Numbered from the stretch's first letter, positions 8,139 through 17,355 are shown. The stretch: DNA of 64,000 nt from JSC-12 sp033764965 (GCA_033764965.1 JANRIN010000149.1:17822-81821), one strand, 5' to 3'. The notes: generated from the letters alone by a model not told the origin. Numbers and translations are program-made.

Positions 8139-9794
8139 CTACTTCGTGATTGCCTCAAAGGGTTCAGACCCAAGCGGGCTGGGAGTCCAACCTGAGATCG
8201 CTCTGCGTTGTGCCAGTAACGGCTGAGAATGGACGATCGGCATCCGCAACACTTCCTGGTATAAAATCTCGTCTACCTCAGCGTAGATCTTGCCGCGACT
8301 GGCTGGATCTGGAGTTGCCCGTCCTTGATCGAGTAATTGAAAGACGCGATCGTTTTTCCAGTTGCCGATGTCATCTGTAGAACCAGGACCGTAGTGAGGA
8401 TAGTAGAAGCTGTCTGGATCACCGTAATCTCCCGTCCAGCCCAACATAAAGGCTTGATAACCGGGTTGCTTGCGGCGATCGGCAAGATAAGCCGCCCAAT
8501 CCTTCGTGTTCAGCTTGACGCGAATCCCAACAGCGCTCAAGTCGGCGGCAAAGGCTTCGGCGATCGGCTTCGGTGTCGGGAAGTAGGGACGGGACACGGG
8601 CATATACATCAGTTCCAGATCAAACCCGTTGGCGTATCCGGCTTCGGCAAGTAACTGCTTTGCTTTTTGCGGATCAAAGGGGTAGGGCTGCAAATTGGCG
8701 GAATTCGCCCAACTGAGGGCATCGGGCAAAAGATGAGGGCTGTGTTGCCCCAACTCGCCCCAAAAGGCTTTCACAATAGCAGGACGATTGATAGCGTGAG
8801 CGATCGCTTGCCGCACTCGGACATCTGCCAGAGGCTTGTAAGCCGGATTCAGCGCCAGGTAGCCCACGTTGAAAGACGGTCGGGCAACGGCTTGGAGATT
8901 GGCATCGCTATCCAGTTCCTTTTTCTGATCCGGTGCCAGGTCAACGGTGAAATCGACCTGTCCCGCCCGCACTTGCGCCAACCTTGCTGCTGGATCTTGA
9001 ATGAAGCGAATCACGACTTGATTCAGCTTGGGCAATCCAGTTTGCCAATGGGTGGGATTCTTTTCCAGCACCACCCGATCGCCTGTCCGCCATTCTTTAA
9101 ACGTATACGCCCCCGTCCCCACCGCTAACGATCCAGGTGTACCATACTTCGCGCCAGCTTTTTGGATGGCGGTTGGGCTGGCAATGCCAAAAAATCCTGA
9201 GGCGATCGCGCTAGGAAATGCGGCAAAGGGTTGTTTCAAGCCAAACTGAATGGTGTAGGGATCAACCACTGTCATCGATTGCAACAGGGATGCAGGCTCA
9301 TCTCTAAACCCGCCAAAAATCTGTTGCCAGATTTCGTATTGCTTGCCCGCATCTCGATCGCCGTTGGGATGGTTTTTATCCCACCAGCGCTCCACATTAA
9401 ATTTCACCGCTTCTGCGTTAAAGTCGGTGCCATCGTGAAACTTCACCCCCTGCCGCAGTTTGAACGTCCAGGTTTTGCCATCGGCAGAGGCTTTCCACTC
9501 CGTCGCCAAAGCTGGTTCTAACTCACTCGTTCCTGGCTTCGACTCCATCAAGCGGTTATAAATTTGCTGTTGCACGTAAATCGAGTTGCCATCGGTGATG
9601 TTGCCTGGTTCCAGGTTCACAGGTTGCCCCCCAGACCCAAACACCAGCGCCCCCGCCGGAGCAGGCGAGGAAGCCGTCCCGCCCGTAGTTGGAGCTTGAG
9701 GTTGATTGGGGGCACAATTCGCCAGCCCGATCGCCACGGCACACACAACCGAAAGCAAGAAAAAGCGCGATCGTCTTAACCCTTGAAACCGCAT
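8139..9794 (-). CDS. ABC transporter substrate-binding lipoprotein, family 5 (peptide/nickel type)
   Basis: 551 residues with a basic-then-hydrophobic signal and a lipobox LANC, lipidated Cys at residue 27, followed by a Pro/Ala/Thr-rich tether. The body has the SBP_bac_5 pattern, including LAPALATEWKASADGKTWTF-like N-terminal strands, VKFHDGTDFNAEAVKFNVER and the VRQAIAHAINR helix. Family 5 proteins bind oligopeptides, nickel, opines or glutathione; the ligand here cannot be read. I start at MRFQGLRRSR (9794) because it gives a proper signal peptide; an in-frame frame extends 25 codons further without one. It is followed immediately by an OpuCB-type permease, an unexpected partner for this family. 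Confidence 0.88.
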   Translation of the reverse strand: MRFQGLRRSRFFLLSVVCAVAIGLANCAPNQPQAPTTGGTASSPAPAGALVFGSGGQPVNLEPGNITDGNSIYVQQQIYNRLMESKPGTSELEPALATEWKASADGKTWTFKLRQGVKFHDGTDFNAEAVKFNVERWWDKNHPNGDRDAGKQYEIWQQIFGGFRDEPASLLQSMTVVDPYTIQFGLKQPFAAFPSAIASGFFGIASPTAIQKAGAKYGTPGSLAVGTGAYTFKEWRTGDRVVLEKNPTHWQTGLPKLNQVVIRFIQDPAARLAQVRAGQVDFTVDLAPDQKKELDSDANLQAVARPSFNVGYLALNPAYKPLADVRVRQAIAHAINRPAIVKAFWGELGQHSPHLLPDALSWANSANLQPYPFDPQKAKQLLAEAGYANGFDLELMYMPVSRPYFPTPKPIAEAFAADLSAVGIRVKLNTKDWAAYLADRRKQPGYQAFMLGWTGDYGDPDSFYYPHYGPGSTDDIGNWKNDRVFQLLDQGRATPDPASRGKIYAEVDEILYQEVLRMPIVHSQPLLAQRRAISGWTPSPLGSEPFEAITK

Positions 9795-9881
9795 AGATTC
9801 TCTATTACGCAACGCATTCTCCAACTTTACTGCTCCCCCAGTTATCCGAACGATGAATATTTCTACCAAATGCCAATATTG

Positions 9882-9914
9882 CCACCCACCCGTTCACCTA
9901 CCCGCTCACTCACC
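9882..9914. repeat. C-rich short tandem repeat
   Basis: Degenerate tandem units of the form CACCCAC/CCGTTCA/CCTACCC/GCTCACT in the divergent promoter region between the binding-protein gene and the secreted-protein gene. Confidence 0.45.
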
Positions 9915-10027
9915 ATCATTGTGAAGGACTGGTAAACCTCTCCCATGCAGGGGAACTTTAAACCCATCACTGTTTTCTTTAGTGCTAATTGGGCATAGAC
10001 CCGGCACAAGTATTGTAGAGAGGAATT

Positions 10028-10894
10028 ATGTCGTCACATTCATCTGTATCTCTGGCTCTAAAAGGCTTACTCGTCAGCGCTCTAGCCGTAACTACGACTG
10101 CCCCCCTGCTGGCAAATGCTGCAACTGTATCATCCTTTTCCAGAACCTTGAATGAGTTCTCCAGCCAGTCGAATGCGGCTGATTCCAGCGCTGGTTTACA
10201 AAAAAGCTGGCTGGTTGCCGATAAGGATGACAAAAAAGGCTGGGACAAGGACGATAAGAAGGGGCGGAAATACGAAGTTCGCCAGAATGTTCAGTATGTC
10301 AGCGTTGACTTAAACCGGGCAAAAAATCTGGCTCGGCAAGCCGCAGAAGCTGCCAATGGTGGAATTCGAGTGTATCGGGCTGAAGACTCGATGCACGGAC
10401 CAGCCGCAAACTGTCCTTATGTGGATAACGGGGACTCCTGGACATTTACCTTCTTGGGTGGACGACCTGGTGTATCAACGAAAACGATCGAGAGTGTCGT
10501 AACCGTCTACAAGAACAGTCCCAGGGTGGTGGTGGCATACAACGGCGCCATCCGCAATGTTCAGCAAACGCAACTGGTGAGTTTCACCTCCAGCCAGCGC
10601 ACCGTACTCACGAGTTTGTTGACTGGCAACTGCGAGTGCAATTACTTGTTGAGTGACACGATCCGCAGCCAAATTTTCAGCCAACGATCGCTGCCCCCTG
10701 GCATTCAGAAGCAACTACTGCGGGGTAAGGGGCTACCTCCTGGCATCGCCAAGAAATTTGTGAAGTTGCCGAAGCAAGTGAATACCTACGTGAACTTACC
10801 TTCTCAGTACGATCTGCTAGTCATTGGCTCTGACCTGGTACTGGTGGATCAGGTTCGCTACGTGGTTGTTGATCTGATTTCCAACGTTCTATAG
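10028..10894 (+). CDS. Secreted protein of unknown function
   Basis: 288 residues with a Sec signal peptide (hydrophobic core about 9-25, likely cleavage after LLANA at residue 31). After a Ser-rich stretch comes a duplicated charged segment, DKDDKKG at 65-71 and again at 74-80. The rest is a soluble mixed alpha/beta region with three cysteines (NCPYV near 123; NCEC near 198) and a C-terminal part (LPPGIQKQLLRGKGLPPGIAK, split here as two LPPGI repeats) ending in hydrophobic strands. AGGA precedes the ATG, and a strong terminator follows, so it is a single-gene transcript. I do not recognise the family; periplasmic or extracellular location is inferred from the signal peptide. Confidence 0.8.
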   Translation: MSSHSSVSLALKGLLVSALAVTTTAPLLANAATVSSFSRTLNEFSSQSNAADSSAGLQKSWLVADKDDKKGWDKDDKKGRKYEVRQNVQYVSVDLNRAKNLARQAAEAANGGIRVYRAEDSMHGPAANCPYVDNGDSWTFTFLGGRPGVSTKTIESVVTVYKNSPRVVVAYNGAIRNVQQTQLVSFTSSQRTVLTSLLTGNCECNYLLSDTIRSQIFSQRSLPPGIQKQLLRGKGLPPGIAKKFVKLPKQVNTYVNLPSQYDLLVIGSDLVLVDQVRYVVVDLISNVL

Positions 10895-10938
10895 ACAACC
10901 CCAAATCAACTCAACCTCAGTTCAACAGAACTGACCCC

Positions 10939-10984
10939 AAAAAACGATCGCTGCGGGATGCTATCTTGCTGGCGATCGTTTTTC
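10939..10984 (+). terminator. Intrinsic terminator
   Basis: Twelve-base stem AAAAACGATCGC/GCGATCGTTTTT with a 20-base loop, 45 bases after the secreted-protein stop. The stem is symmetric with A and T runs on both sides, so it could act for both strands. Confidence 0.8.
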
Positions 10985-11050
10985 TAATGCGTCCCATCTC
11001 TACACGGAATCCTTAAACCAGAGGCGATAGGACTCAAATTAGAGCTCAAC

Positions 11051-11539
11051 TTATAGAGCAGCCTCAATCAGCCAACGGTATACAGTCGCGACTTCTCCTG
11101 CCTCGATCGCCACTTGCACAGCCGCATCTGGCTGCCAATCTCCCAGATCGAAATCATGGGAAAGGATGCGGCTACCGGGTTGCAGTTGTTCCAATAACGT
11201 GGGACGTAGTTTCAGATTCAGGTGCGGTAACAGGTAGAGCATCACCACGGTAGCGTCACGAAAGTTACTTTCATACAAATCTTGCTGCCGAAATTCGATG
11301 AGATGATTCACACCCGCCAGGATTGCTTGTTGAGTGGCTTTCTGGATGCGATCGCCATCAATATCAATCCCGACTCCCCGGACTCCATAGCGTTGAGATG
11401 CCGCAATCAAAATGCGCCCGTCTCCACTGCCCAAGTCATACACCACATCGTTTGGAGTCAGTTCTGCCAACTGCAAAATAACATCGACCACTTGCGGCGG
11501 CGTAGGAATAAATCCAATATCAGGTTTTCGAGTTGGCAT
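11051..11539 (-). CDS. SAM-dependent class I methyltransferase
   Basis: 162 residues with the SAM-binding glycine loop in VVYDLGSGDGRI (about 35-46) and the acidic end of strand 2 in GVGIDID (about 61-67), followed by a TVVMLYLLPHLN strand. The target is unknown. The ATG at 11539 (MPTRKPDIGFIPTPP) overlaps the last 20 bases of the upstream hydrolase gene in another frame; longer readings would overlap it much more and lack homology. The overlap suggests translational coupling of the two. Confidence 0.8.
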   Translation of the reverse strand: MPTRKPDIGFIPTPPQVVDVILQLAELTPNDVVYDLGSGDGRILIAASQRYGVRGVGIDIDGDRIQKATQQAILAGVNHLIEFRQQDLYESNFRDATVVMLYLLPHLNLKLRPTLLEQLQPGSRILSHDFDLGDWQPDAAVQVAIEAGEVATVYRWLIEAAL

Positions 11540-12404
11540 GGATGGCTTCAGCCGTTGCTTGAGGTTTTTCCAAGTGGGGAATGTGTCCGCAGTTGGGAAT
11601 CCAGACAAGGTGGCTGTGGGGAATGGCTTGCTGGAATTTTTCTGCATCGGCAGTGCCCAGGATGTTGTCCGACTCACCCCAGAGAATTAAGGTGGGTTGA
11701 GTAATATGAGCGATTTTGTTGGATAAAAAATTGTAGCCGCCGCTTTTGGTGAAGGTGATGAGGGCATTTTGCCAGCGGGGATGGTGGAGATGCAGAGCGG
11801 CACACAACTCGGCATCAGGCGTGACAAAGCTGGAATCGGCGTAGGCTTTGAGGCTCACACTGCGGCGAACGCTGGGACGACGCAAAAACTCCGTTGCCAG
11901 GTAGCCTAATCCCGGTAGCATGAATTTGCTGATGTCCGGTCCTTTAGCAAATCCGGCACTGTCAATTAAAACCAGTTGCCGCACGGCATCGGGGTAAGTG
12001 AGGGCAAAGTCGATCGCCACTGCGCCTCCCATCGATGCTCCCACCAAAATCACAGGTTTACCAATCAAGGTTTTCCAGGTGTAGTACAGGTGCGTTTTGA
12101 TCGCATCCGGCGTGAAGGGCACATCCAGGGGGCGATCGGTAAAGCCAAACCCCAACAAATCCACATTCCAGGTCGTGAAATGTTCTGCCAACAACGGTTG
12201 CAGGCGGCGAAACTCAAACACAGAGCTGTCAAACCCATGCAGCAGCAACAAGGGGGCTCCACTCCCCTGCTGGACAAAAACTGTGGCGATCGTGTTAGCA
12301 CTCAACGGGGTGGCAATGGGCTGAGATTGAATGTTCTGTGCCAGGGCGATCGAGTTTGGCTCGGTAAGTTGAGCCGCTGCGGGTGGAAGAATGGTAGAAT
12401 TCAT
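11520..12404 (-). CDS. Alpha/beta hydrolase
   Basis: 294 residues of the alpha/beta hydrolase fold: oxyanion HGF motif in LLLLHGFDSS, nucleophile elbow GASMGG, the acid Asp in WGESDNIL and the catalytic His in NCGHIPHLEKP close to the C-terminus. The substrate is not predictable; esters, epoxides or C-C bonds are all possible in this family. Start set at MNSTILPPAA (12404), the last Met before the conserved region, with GGAGGG just upstream. It is divergent from the HTH gene at 12480 with 75 bases between them. Confidence 0.85.
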   Translation of the reverse strand: MNSTILPPAAAQLTEPNSIALAQNIQSQPIATPLSANTIATVFVQQGSGAPLLLLHGFDSSVFEFRRLQPLLAEHFTTWNVDLLGFGFTDRPLDVPFTPDAIKTHLYYTWKTLIGKPVILVGASMGGAVAIDFALTYPDAVRQLVLIDSAGFAKGPDISKFMLPGLGYLATEFLRRPSVRRSVSLKAYADSSFVTPDAELCAALHLHHPRWQNALITFTKSGGYNFLSNKIAHITQPTLILWGESDNILGTADAEKFQQAIPHSHLVWIPNCGHIPHLEKPQATAEAIHANSKT

Positions 12405-12479
12405 CCCTCCAGTGTACGGGTTGCCGCTGACAAAATTCAGCCAGTCCGACACAGAATGCCGAGTTGAAAGGGTGTTGTG

Positions 12480-13220
12480 ATGACTCCAGAGCAAGAGCAA
12501 GTGATCGTGGATTTGCGTTCTCGCCAGGTTGCCCCCAAGCAAATTGCGAGACAGTTGGGTTTGCGTCCTGCTGAGGTGAGCGCTTTTCTCAAGGTGCAGG
12601 CAGAAGCGGCAACCGCAAACCGTTTGGCAGCGGGCGAGTTGAATCCGATTTTTGAGTGTTTGGTAAATAAAAACTGTTTGCCCGCCTTAACCGGAGTTGA
12701 GTCACAGCTAAAGGCTGACGTGGCAGATGAGGCAGAGTTAGATGAGGCAGAGCTAGATATTGAAGGATCGGGATTTGCGATCGTTACGGTGGCTCGGTCA
12801 GCGGGCTTCAATCGCCTGGAAGTTTGTACCTACCTGGTGGACATCTGGTGTTTGGGGGTCAAAGATGTGTCAGGACTCCGCAAAGTTGATCCCACAACCT
12901 ACAAAGATTTTGTTGATTTTGCCTACCAGGAGTTTCCTGACGGAACAGAGCAAATTTCCCTGGAAATGGCGCAGGCGATCGTCCTGGGGAGTATTGATTA
13001 TGCTGCTAAGCTGGGGTTGCAACCCCACCGCGACTTTGAAGCCGTGCGATCGCACCTGGGCACTTGGGGTGGTGAGCCGGTACTCAATTTTGGCAAGAAT
13101 GGCAAACCTCTTTATATGAATGGTCCTTACGACGACCCTATGAAAATCCTCAAAATTCTGCGGGAAACTGTCGGCGAGGGCAACTTCGACTTCATCATTG
13201 GAGATGGCGAGCCGTGGTAG
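12480..13220 (+). CDS. Protein with N-terminal helix-turn-helix-like segment, unknown function
   Basis: 246 residues. The N-terminus (about 5-40) reads like a homeodomain-type HTH: VIVDLRSRQVAPKQIARQLG followed by LRPAEVSAFL. An acidic linker (AELDEAELDIEG, about 82-95) leads to a compact C-terminal region with GFAIVTVARSAGFNRLEV, an ordered middle part, and the C-terminal GEPVLNFGKNGKPLYMNGPY segment. No membrane segment. The start is ATG at 12480, directly preceded by an in-frame GTG at 12477. I do not recognise the C-terminal family. The HTH assignment is by eye. Confidence 0.72.
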   Translation: MTPEQEQVIVDLRSRQVAPKQIARQLGLRPAEVSAFLKVQAEAATANRLAAGELNPIFECLVNKNCLPALTGVESQLKADVADEAELDEAELDIEGSGFAIVTVARSAGFNRLEVCTYLVDIWCLGVKDVSGLRKVDPTTYKDFVDFAYQEFPDGTEQISLEMAQAIVLGSIDYAAKLGLQPHRDFEAVRSHLGTWGGEPVLNFGKNGKPLYMNGPYDDPMKILKILRETVGEGNFDFIIGDGEPW

Positions 13221-13272
13221 TTGAACAGATTCCTAAAGATTTTGAGGATTCTTGAAGCCTAAACTTGGAATT

Positions 13273-15435
13273 CTAAATTCTTGCAGAGTTAGGTTTTTTC
13301 ATTCCTTTTGAAAACGATTTGTTGACGTTGAGGAAGGGCGGTAAGGGACAGTCCAATGTGATGGCGATCGCCCACAACAACTCAATTTCAGATTGAGTTA
13401 CGGTACTGTCTAGTATAACTGTGGAAGAACAGGCACTCATCAAGCTCTGCTTGAGCTTTGAGTCAGCATTTTTGATGCGATCGAGGCTTTGCTTCAAATC
13501 ACCAATCTGAAATGAAACAGGAGTATCAGGCATTGTCCGTTGCTTCGCCTCCTGTAATTGATAGGCACCCGACCGGAACGCATACGCCACAATGTCTGAT
13601 TTGGTTGCTCCAGCATGGGCGATCGCACTCACAATCATTAAACAATCTGACCAAAGTTGGTCTGGCGAAACTGCTGCTGTTTGCGTTTCGGTGGGCAGCA
13701 CGACTTGCAATCTCTCTCGCAAGAGAATATATACAGCAAATTCAAACAAAGACCACTGTCCATCCGCTTTCGCTAAAGCTTGTACTGTTTTAAGAATATG
13801 TTGGCAGCGGGCAGCAGGACATTGTTGCAGAATTGGCAGTACAGAATCGATAAGCGGCATTCTGAGTCGAGGTTCTACAGATTCCACATCAGAACTGATT
13901 TGAAAGACCGTATTTGCCAAAGATGCTTCTACCTTCCGCAAGCCATTCTCTTGAATCGTGCGAACTATAGAATTTTGAGGTTCTAACAGTAGGGCGTAGA
14001 TTAACGCGACAGCCGTTTCTTCGTTTTCGATGTAACGAAACTGTTCTGGCACCAAAGATAGCCAAGCTGGAACGGAAGATGAAACTTTAGAAGCTTGAAG
14101 GGGAGACGCTTCCACGGGAAATTCAACCGCTTCAGGCATGATTACAGCACCCGCAAAACCCATTGCCACTCCAGATTCAACACTTCGGGGCTGCGATCGC
14201 TCAGAAGTTAGTTTAGATGCAGGCAAACGAGCGGCATTGCGTTGCCAATACGCCTCTACCCTCTTAATCCGCTGTCGGATGGGAGGATGGGTGGCAAACC
14301 AATCTGCAAACCAATTGGAGTTAAATGCAGTGCCAAAAAAGAGGTGGCTCATTTCCTCCGCGTAAGGCGCATCAACATAAGAACGATAAGCAGTACCTTC
14401 AATTTTGGCGAGTGCCCCAGCAATGCCTTCTGGATTACGGGTGAACTGAACGGCTGATGCGTCTGCCAAAAACTCCCGTTGGCGAGACACGGCGCTTTGA
14501 ATCAAGCGACCGAAAAAGTGCCCAATCCCACCAATTAACATCAGTGCAAAGCCCAAGTACATCACTGCGTTAGAGTCACGACTGCGAACATAAGTCAGCA
14601 ATCGCCCAAAGATGTAAATGAATAAGATGCCATGCAACACGCCAATCAGTTGCATATTCAATTTCATATCGCCATTCAGGATGTGGCTGAACTCATGCCC
14701 AATCACGCCCTGCAACTCATCTCGATTCAGTTGCTCTAAGCAACCTCGTGTCACGCCAATAACTGCATTTTTGGGGTTGGAGCCTGCTGCAAACGCATTA
14801 ATCCCTGCTTCCGAATCCAGAATATAGACAAAAGGAGGTGGAATACTTGCAGCGATCGCCATCTCCTCAACCACATTAATTAACTGCTTTTCTTGAGGGC
14901 TAACTGCCATTTCGGGCAACAACAACCGTCCACCCAACTCTTGAGCAACGACCGCGCCCCCCTGCTTGAGTGCGTGCAGTCTGATCAAAGTAGTTAACCC
15001 AATCACCAAAATGGTCGGAATTGTTGCTAACCAGAATAAGTGAGGTTGCCACCAACTTGATGCCTTTGAACTTTCTACCAGTTTGTCTTCTTGAGGTTGG
15101 GTTTGGTCTTGTAACGGCTCTTCCACTACGAGACCTGTATTGAGATCTTGCTCTCTTGCCTCCCTCCAAGATGAGGGTGGAACTTGTGCTTCTTGCTCTG
15201 CATTGCGCCTCCGCGATTCGACTACTGCTTGCCGAGATGGAGGTAAAGTGGATTCAACTGTGGGAGGGCTATCAATCTTCGTTTGATAACGAGCAGTTTT
15301 GGCGGCAATTCCCTTGAAGGTGAACAGTAGCGCAATATAAATCGACAGAATAATGCAAACGATGGACAGTAGGTATAGCCCAACTAATTTCTGAGTATTG
15401 TGCCGCGCCCGATCTTGATGCTGAAAAAAGGTCAT
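13273..15435 (-). CDS. M48-family membrane metalloprotease
   Basis: 720 residues. A membrane helix (about 18-40), a charged periplasmic or cytoplasmic loop, a second helix (about 133-152) and then the protease core with HEFSH at 247-251 and the third zinc ligand in REFLADASAV (E321); two more helices lie between (about 263-282, 292-308). This is the HtpX/M48B plan. A long C-terminal region (about 400-720) of helical repeats has no recognised motif. The downstream neighbour on the transcript's 5' side is lemA, a common partner of M48 proteases. Likely role is quality control or processing of membrane proteins. Confidence 0.88.
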   Translation of the reverse strand: MTFFQHQDRARHNTQKLVGLYLLSIVCIILSIYIALLFTFKGIAAKTARYQTKIDSPPTVESTLPPSRQAVVESRRRNAEQEAQVPPSSWREAREQDLNTGLVVEEPLQDQTQPQEDKLVESSKASSWWQPHLFWLATIPTILVIGLTTLIRLHALKQGGAVVAQELGGRLLLPEMAVSPQEKQLINVVEEMAIAASIPPPFVYILDSEAGINAFAAGSNPKNAVIGVTRGCLEQLNRDELQGVIGHEFSHILNGDMKLNMQLIGVLHGILFIYIFGRLLTYVRSRDSNAVMYLGFALMLIGGIGHFFGRLIQSAVSRQREFLADASAVQFTRNPEGIAGALAKIEGTAYRSYVDAPYAEEMSHLFFGTAFNSNWFADWFATHPPIRQRIKRVEAYWQRNAARLPASKLTSERSQPRSVESGVAMGFAGAVIMPEAVEFPVEASPLQASKVSSSVPAWLSLVPEQFRYIENEETAVALIYALLLEPQNSIVRTIQENGLRKVEASLANTVFQISSDVESVEPRLRMPLIDSVLPILQQCPAARCQHILKTVQALAKADGQWSLFEFAVYILLRERLQVVLPTETQTAAVSPDQLWSDCLMIVSAIAHAGATKSDIVAYAFRSGAYQLQEAKQRTMPDTPVSFQIGDLKQSLDRIKNADSKLKQSLMSACSSTVILDSTVTQSEIELLWAIAITLDCPLPPFLNVNKSFSKGMKKPNSARI

Positions 15436-15467
15436 AAGGTTATCTCACTCTTTCTCAGATGCGATCG

Positions 15468-16055
15468 CTAAAACGACACTCGTGGCGCTTGCTTCACTTC
15501 GGCTGGAGGTTCTGCCAACAATTCTGCTTCAGTGAAATTAAACTGGGTTGCAATCAGGTTACTGGGAAACATTTCGCGCTTCGTGTTGTAAACCGTCACG
15601 GCATCGTTAAACGCTTGGCGGGCAAAGGCAACTTTATTCTCGGTGGAGGTAAGTTCTTCCATCAGTTGCGCCATATTGCGATCGGCTTTCAGATCGGGAT
15701 ACGCCTCTGAGACCACCATCAACCGACCTAGGGCACTAGATAATGTCACTTCTGCCGATTCTAGTTGCTGCATAGTTTGCGGATCACCAGGATTACGAGC
15801 AGCACGACTATTGGCTGTAATTGCAGTATTGCGAGCGGCGATCACTGCCTCCAATGTTTCCCGCTCGTGCTTCATGTAGCCCTTGGCAGTTTCAACCAAA
15901 TTTGGAATGAGGTCATAGCGTCGTTGCAACTGCACATCAATCTGGCTATAGGCATTTTTATAACGATTTCGTAATGTCACCAGACTGTTGTAGGCGTTCA
16001 TGATGATCACACCGACAATCAATATCAGCATGATGATGAAGATAAGTAATCCCAT
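15468..16055 (-). CDS. lemA: LemA family protein
   Basis: 195 residues starting MGLLIFIIMLIL: a single N-terminal membrane anchor (about 2-20) followed by the helical LemA domain with the signature NAYSQIDVQLQRRYDLIPNL (about 38-57) and FARQAFNDAVTVYN near the C-terminus. The ATG at 16055 has AGAAG seven bases upstream; a TTG five codons earlier is less likely. It sits upstream of the M48 protease gene with 32 bases between, so one transcript is likely. LemA proteins are often encoded beside M48 or TPM-domain proteins, but their biochemical role is unknown. Confidence 0.9.
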   Translation of the reverse strand: MGLLIFIIMLILIVGVIIMNAYNSLVTLRNRYKNAYSQIDVQLQRRYDLIPNLVETAKGYMKHERETLEAVIAARNTAITANSRAARNPGDPQTMQQLESAEVTLSSALGRLMVVSEAYPDLKADRNMAQLMEELTSTENKVAFARQAFNDAVTVYNTKREMFPSNLIATQFNFTEAELLAEPPAEVKQAPRVSF

Positions 16056-16182
16056 GTTGCATCTTCTCAAACTCTTGGCTTAGTGTTCCCGTTCAAGATG
16101 GCTGAACGCGATCTGTTACGGTTTGTAATTTCTTCCGCCAGTACTAATGAGTTTCCGTCAACTTGTTAAAACTCTCAACATT

Positions 16183-17085
16183 TCACTCTTCCCGAATACC
16201 CATCGCCATTTGCAGCACAAACGGCATTCCCCCCACCTGGTGATATTTATCTGCCCAGGCACGAATAATTTCGTCCAACTCTTCCATTGCCTGGTCAATG
16301 CGCCCTGGGGGAATATCTAATTCCTCCAAAACACGCATGACCTTGGGTTGGCGGTTTGCCCAGTCAGTCATCAAGCGGAAATAGCGGGCAGTATCTTCCA
16401 CCATGATGTAGGTGCGTTCTTCTTCTGCGGCGGGCGAGTAGGACGCACGAGTTAGGGCATAGAAGGGCATTCCCCAGGGAGAATCAACGCGAGTAACGGT
16501 GCCTGAGTAAAGTAAGCGACGTTTAATATGTTCAGCCAGGGCTTCACTCAACGGCATCCGGCGATCGCTGGGCAGATCTTCCTGCGATCGAGTGTGCAGA
16601 AATTCCACCAAGTCGAGAAACTGGAAAGCGTTGATCACCTGGGCATCGGGCAAATTTTCCTTCGGCAGCTTTTGCTCAATTTGCCGCTTTTCTTCAGAAG
16701 TATAGTTGGTGCTCGCGATGCGCGATCGTCCAGGCTGCCAGGGAAATTGTTCCATCCAAACGTAGGGCAACTGAATCAAGTAACGGGGTTCTTGTGACCC
16801 CAGCATTTTGAGCAATTTCCCTTTCGTCAAAGCTTCCTTGACTTCTTCGACGATCGCTTTCACCCGCTTGGGTTCGATGTGGTGCAGGTGCCCCGTCATG
16901 CGGAGGTTATTATCCTGCTCCAGATAAGTCATGTAAATGGCGCACTTCGCCGCCGTTGCTGCAGCATCCAGAAAAGCTCCATGCCGATGCCCACTGGTTC
17001 GCATGGCACTAAAAGCTAAATACAGCATGATCTGATCCATTGCACTGGGGCTAAGGCGCTTAATCAGATCGAGATCATTGGTCAT
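16183..17085 (-). CDS. hetR: HetR, master regulator of heterocyst differentiation
   Basis: 300 residues closely matching HetR as I recall it from Anabaena. Landmarks: the N-terminal helices with SAMDQIMLYLAFSAMRTSGH (14-33), Cys48 that forms inter-subunit disulfides, PLSEALAEH with Ser180 (Ser179 in Anabaena, essential), the flap region and the C-terminal hood residues E255 and D257 (E254/D256 in Anabaena) that contact the RGSGR inhibitor. The residue equivalent to Anabaena Ser152 is Ala153 here. HetR is a dimeric DNA-binding activator; RGSGR peptides block its DNA binding. A small gene encoding RGSGR lies 270 bases upstream on the same strand. HetR also exists in filamentous non-heterocystous cyanobacteria, where its role is less clear. 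Confidence 0.97.
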   Translation of the reverse strand: MTNDLDLIKRLSPSAMDQIMLYLAFSAMRTSGHRHGAFLDAAATAAKCAIYMTYLEQDNNLRMTGHLHHIEPKRVKAIVEEVKEALTKGKLLKMLGSQEPRYLIQLPYVWMEQFPWQPGRSRIASTNYTSEEKRQIEQKLPKENLPDAQVINAFQFLDLVEFLHTRSQEDLPSDRRMPLSEALAEHIKRRLLYSGTVTRVDSPWGMPFYALTRASYSPAAEEERTYIMVEDTARYFRLMTDWANRQPKVMRVLEELDIPPGRIDQAMEELDEIIRAWADKYHQVGGMPFVLQMAMGIREE

Positions 17086-17355
17086 TTTGAAGTGGCTAGC
17101 CTACTGAAACGCAAACAAAAGAGAAGTAGCTTGGTGATAGCAACTGCACCAGATAATCATAATCAACAGTTTTCTTCCGTCAATCGGAACCTGAGTACTC
17201 GGTAGTAGGACGGAGATGCCTTACTGCTGACTATACTTTGTATTATCAGGTGCAAGGCTACTAACTACTGTATTATTCCCTAACTTTGCCACTTTCCTAC
17301 AAGATCTATACCGAACCTGGCAATTATCGAAACGTCTCCTACCAGGCAAAGCATC

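Noticed and set aside
8667..9128. Long plus-strand frame opposite the binding-protein gene
   Set aside because: Antisense to a well-supported gene, with no recognisable protein features.
17190..17260. NtcA-type box upstream of hetR
   Set aside because: No GTA-N8-TAC match was found on either strand in the region upstream of hetR.
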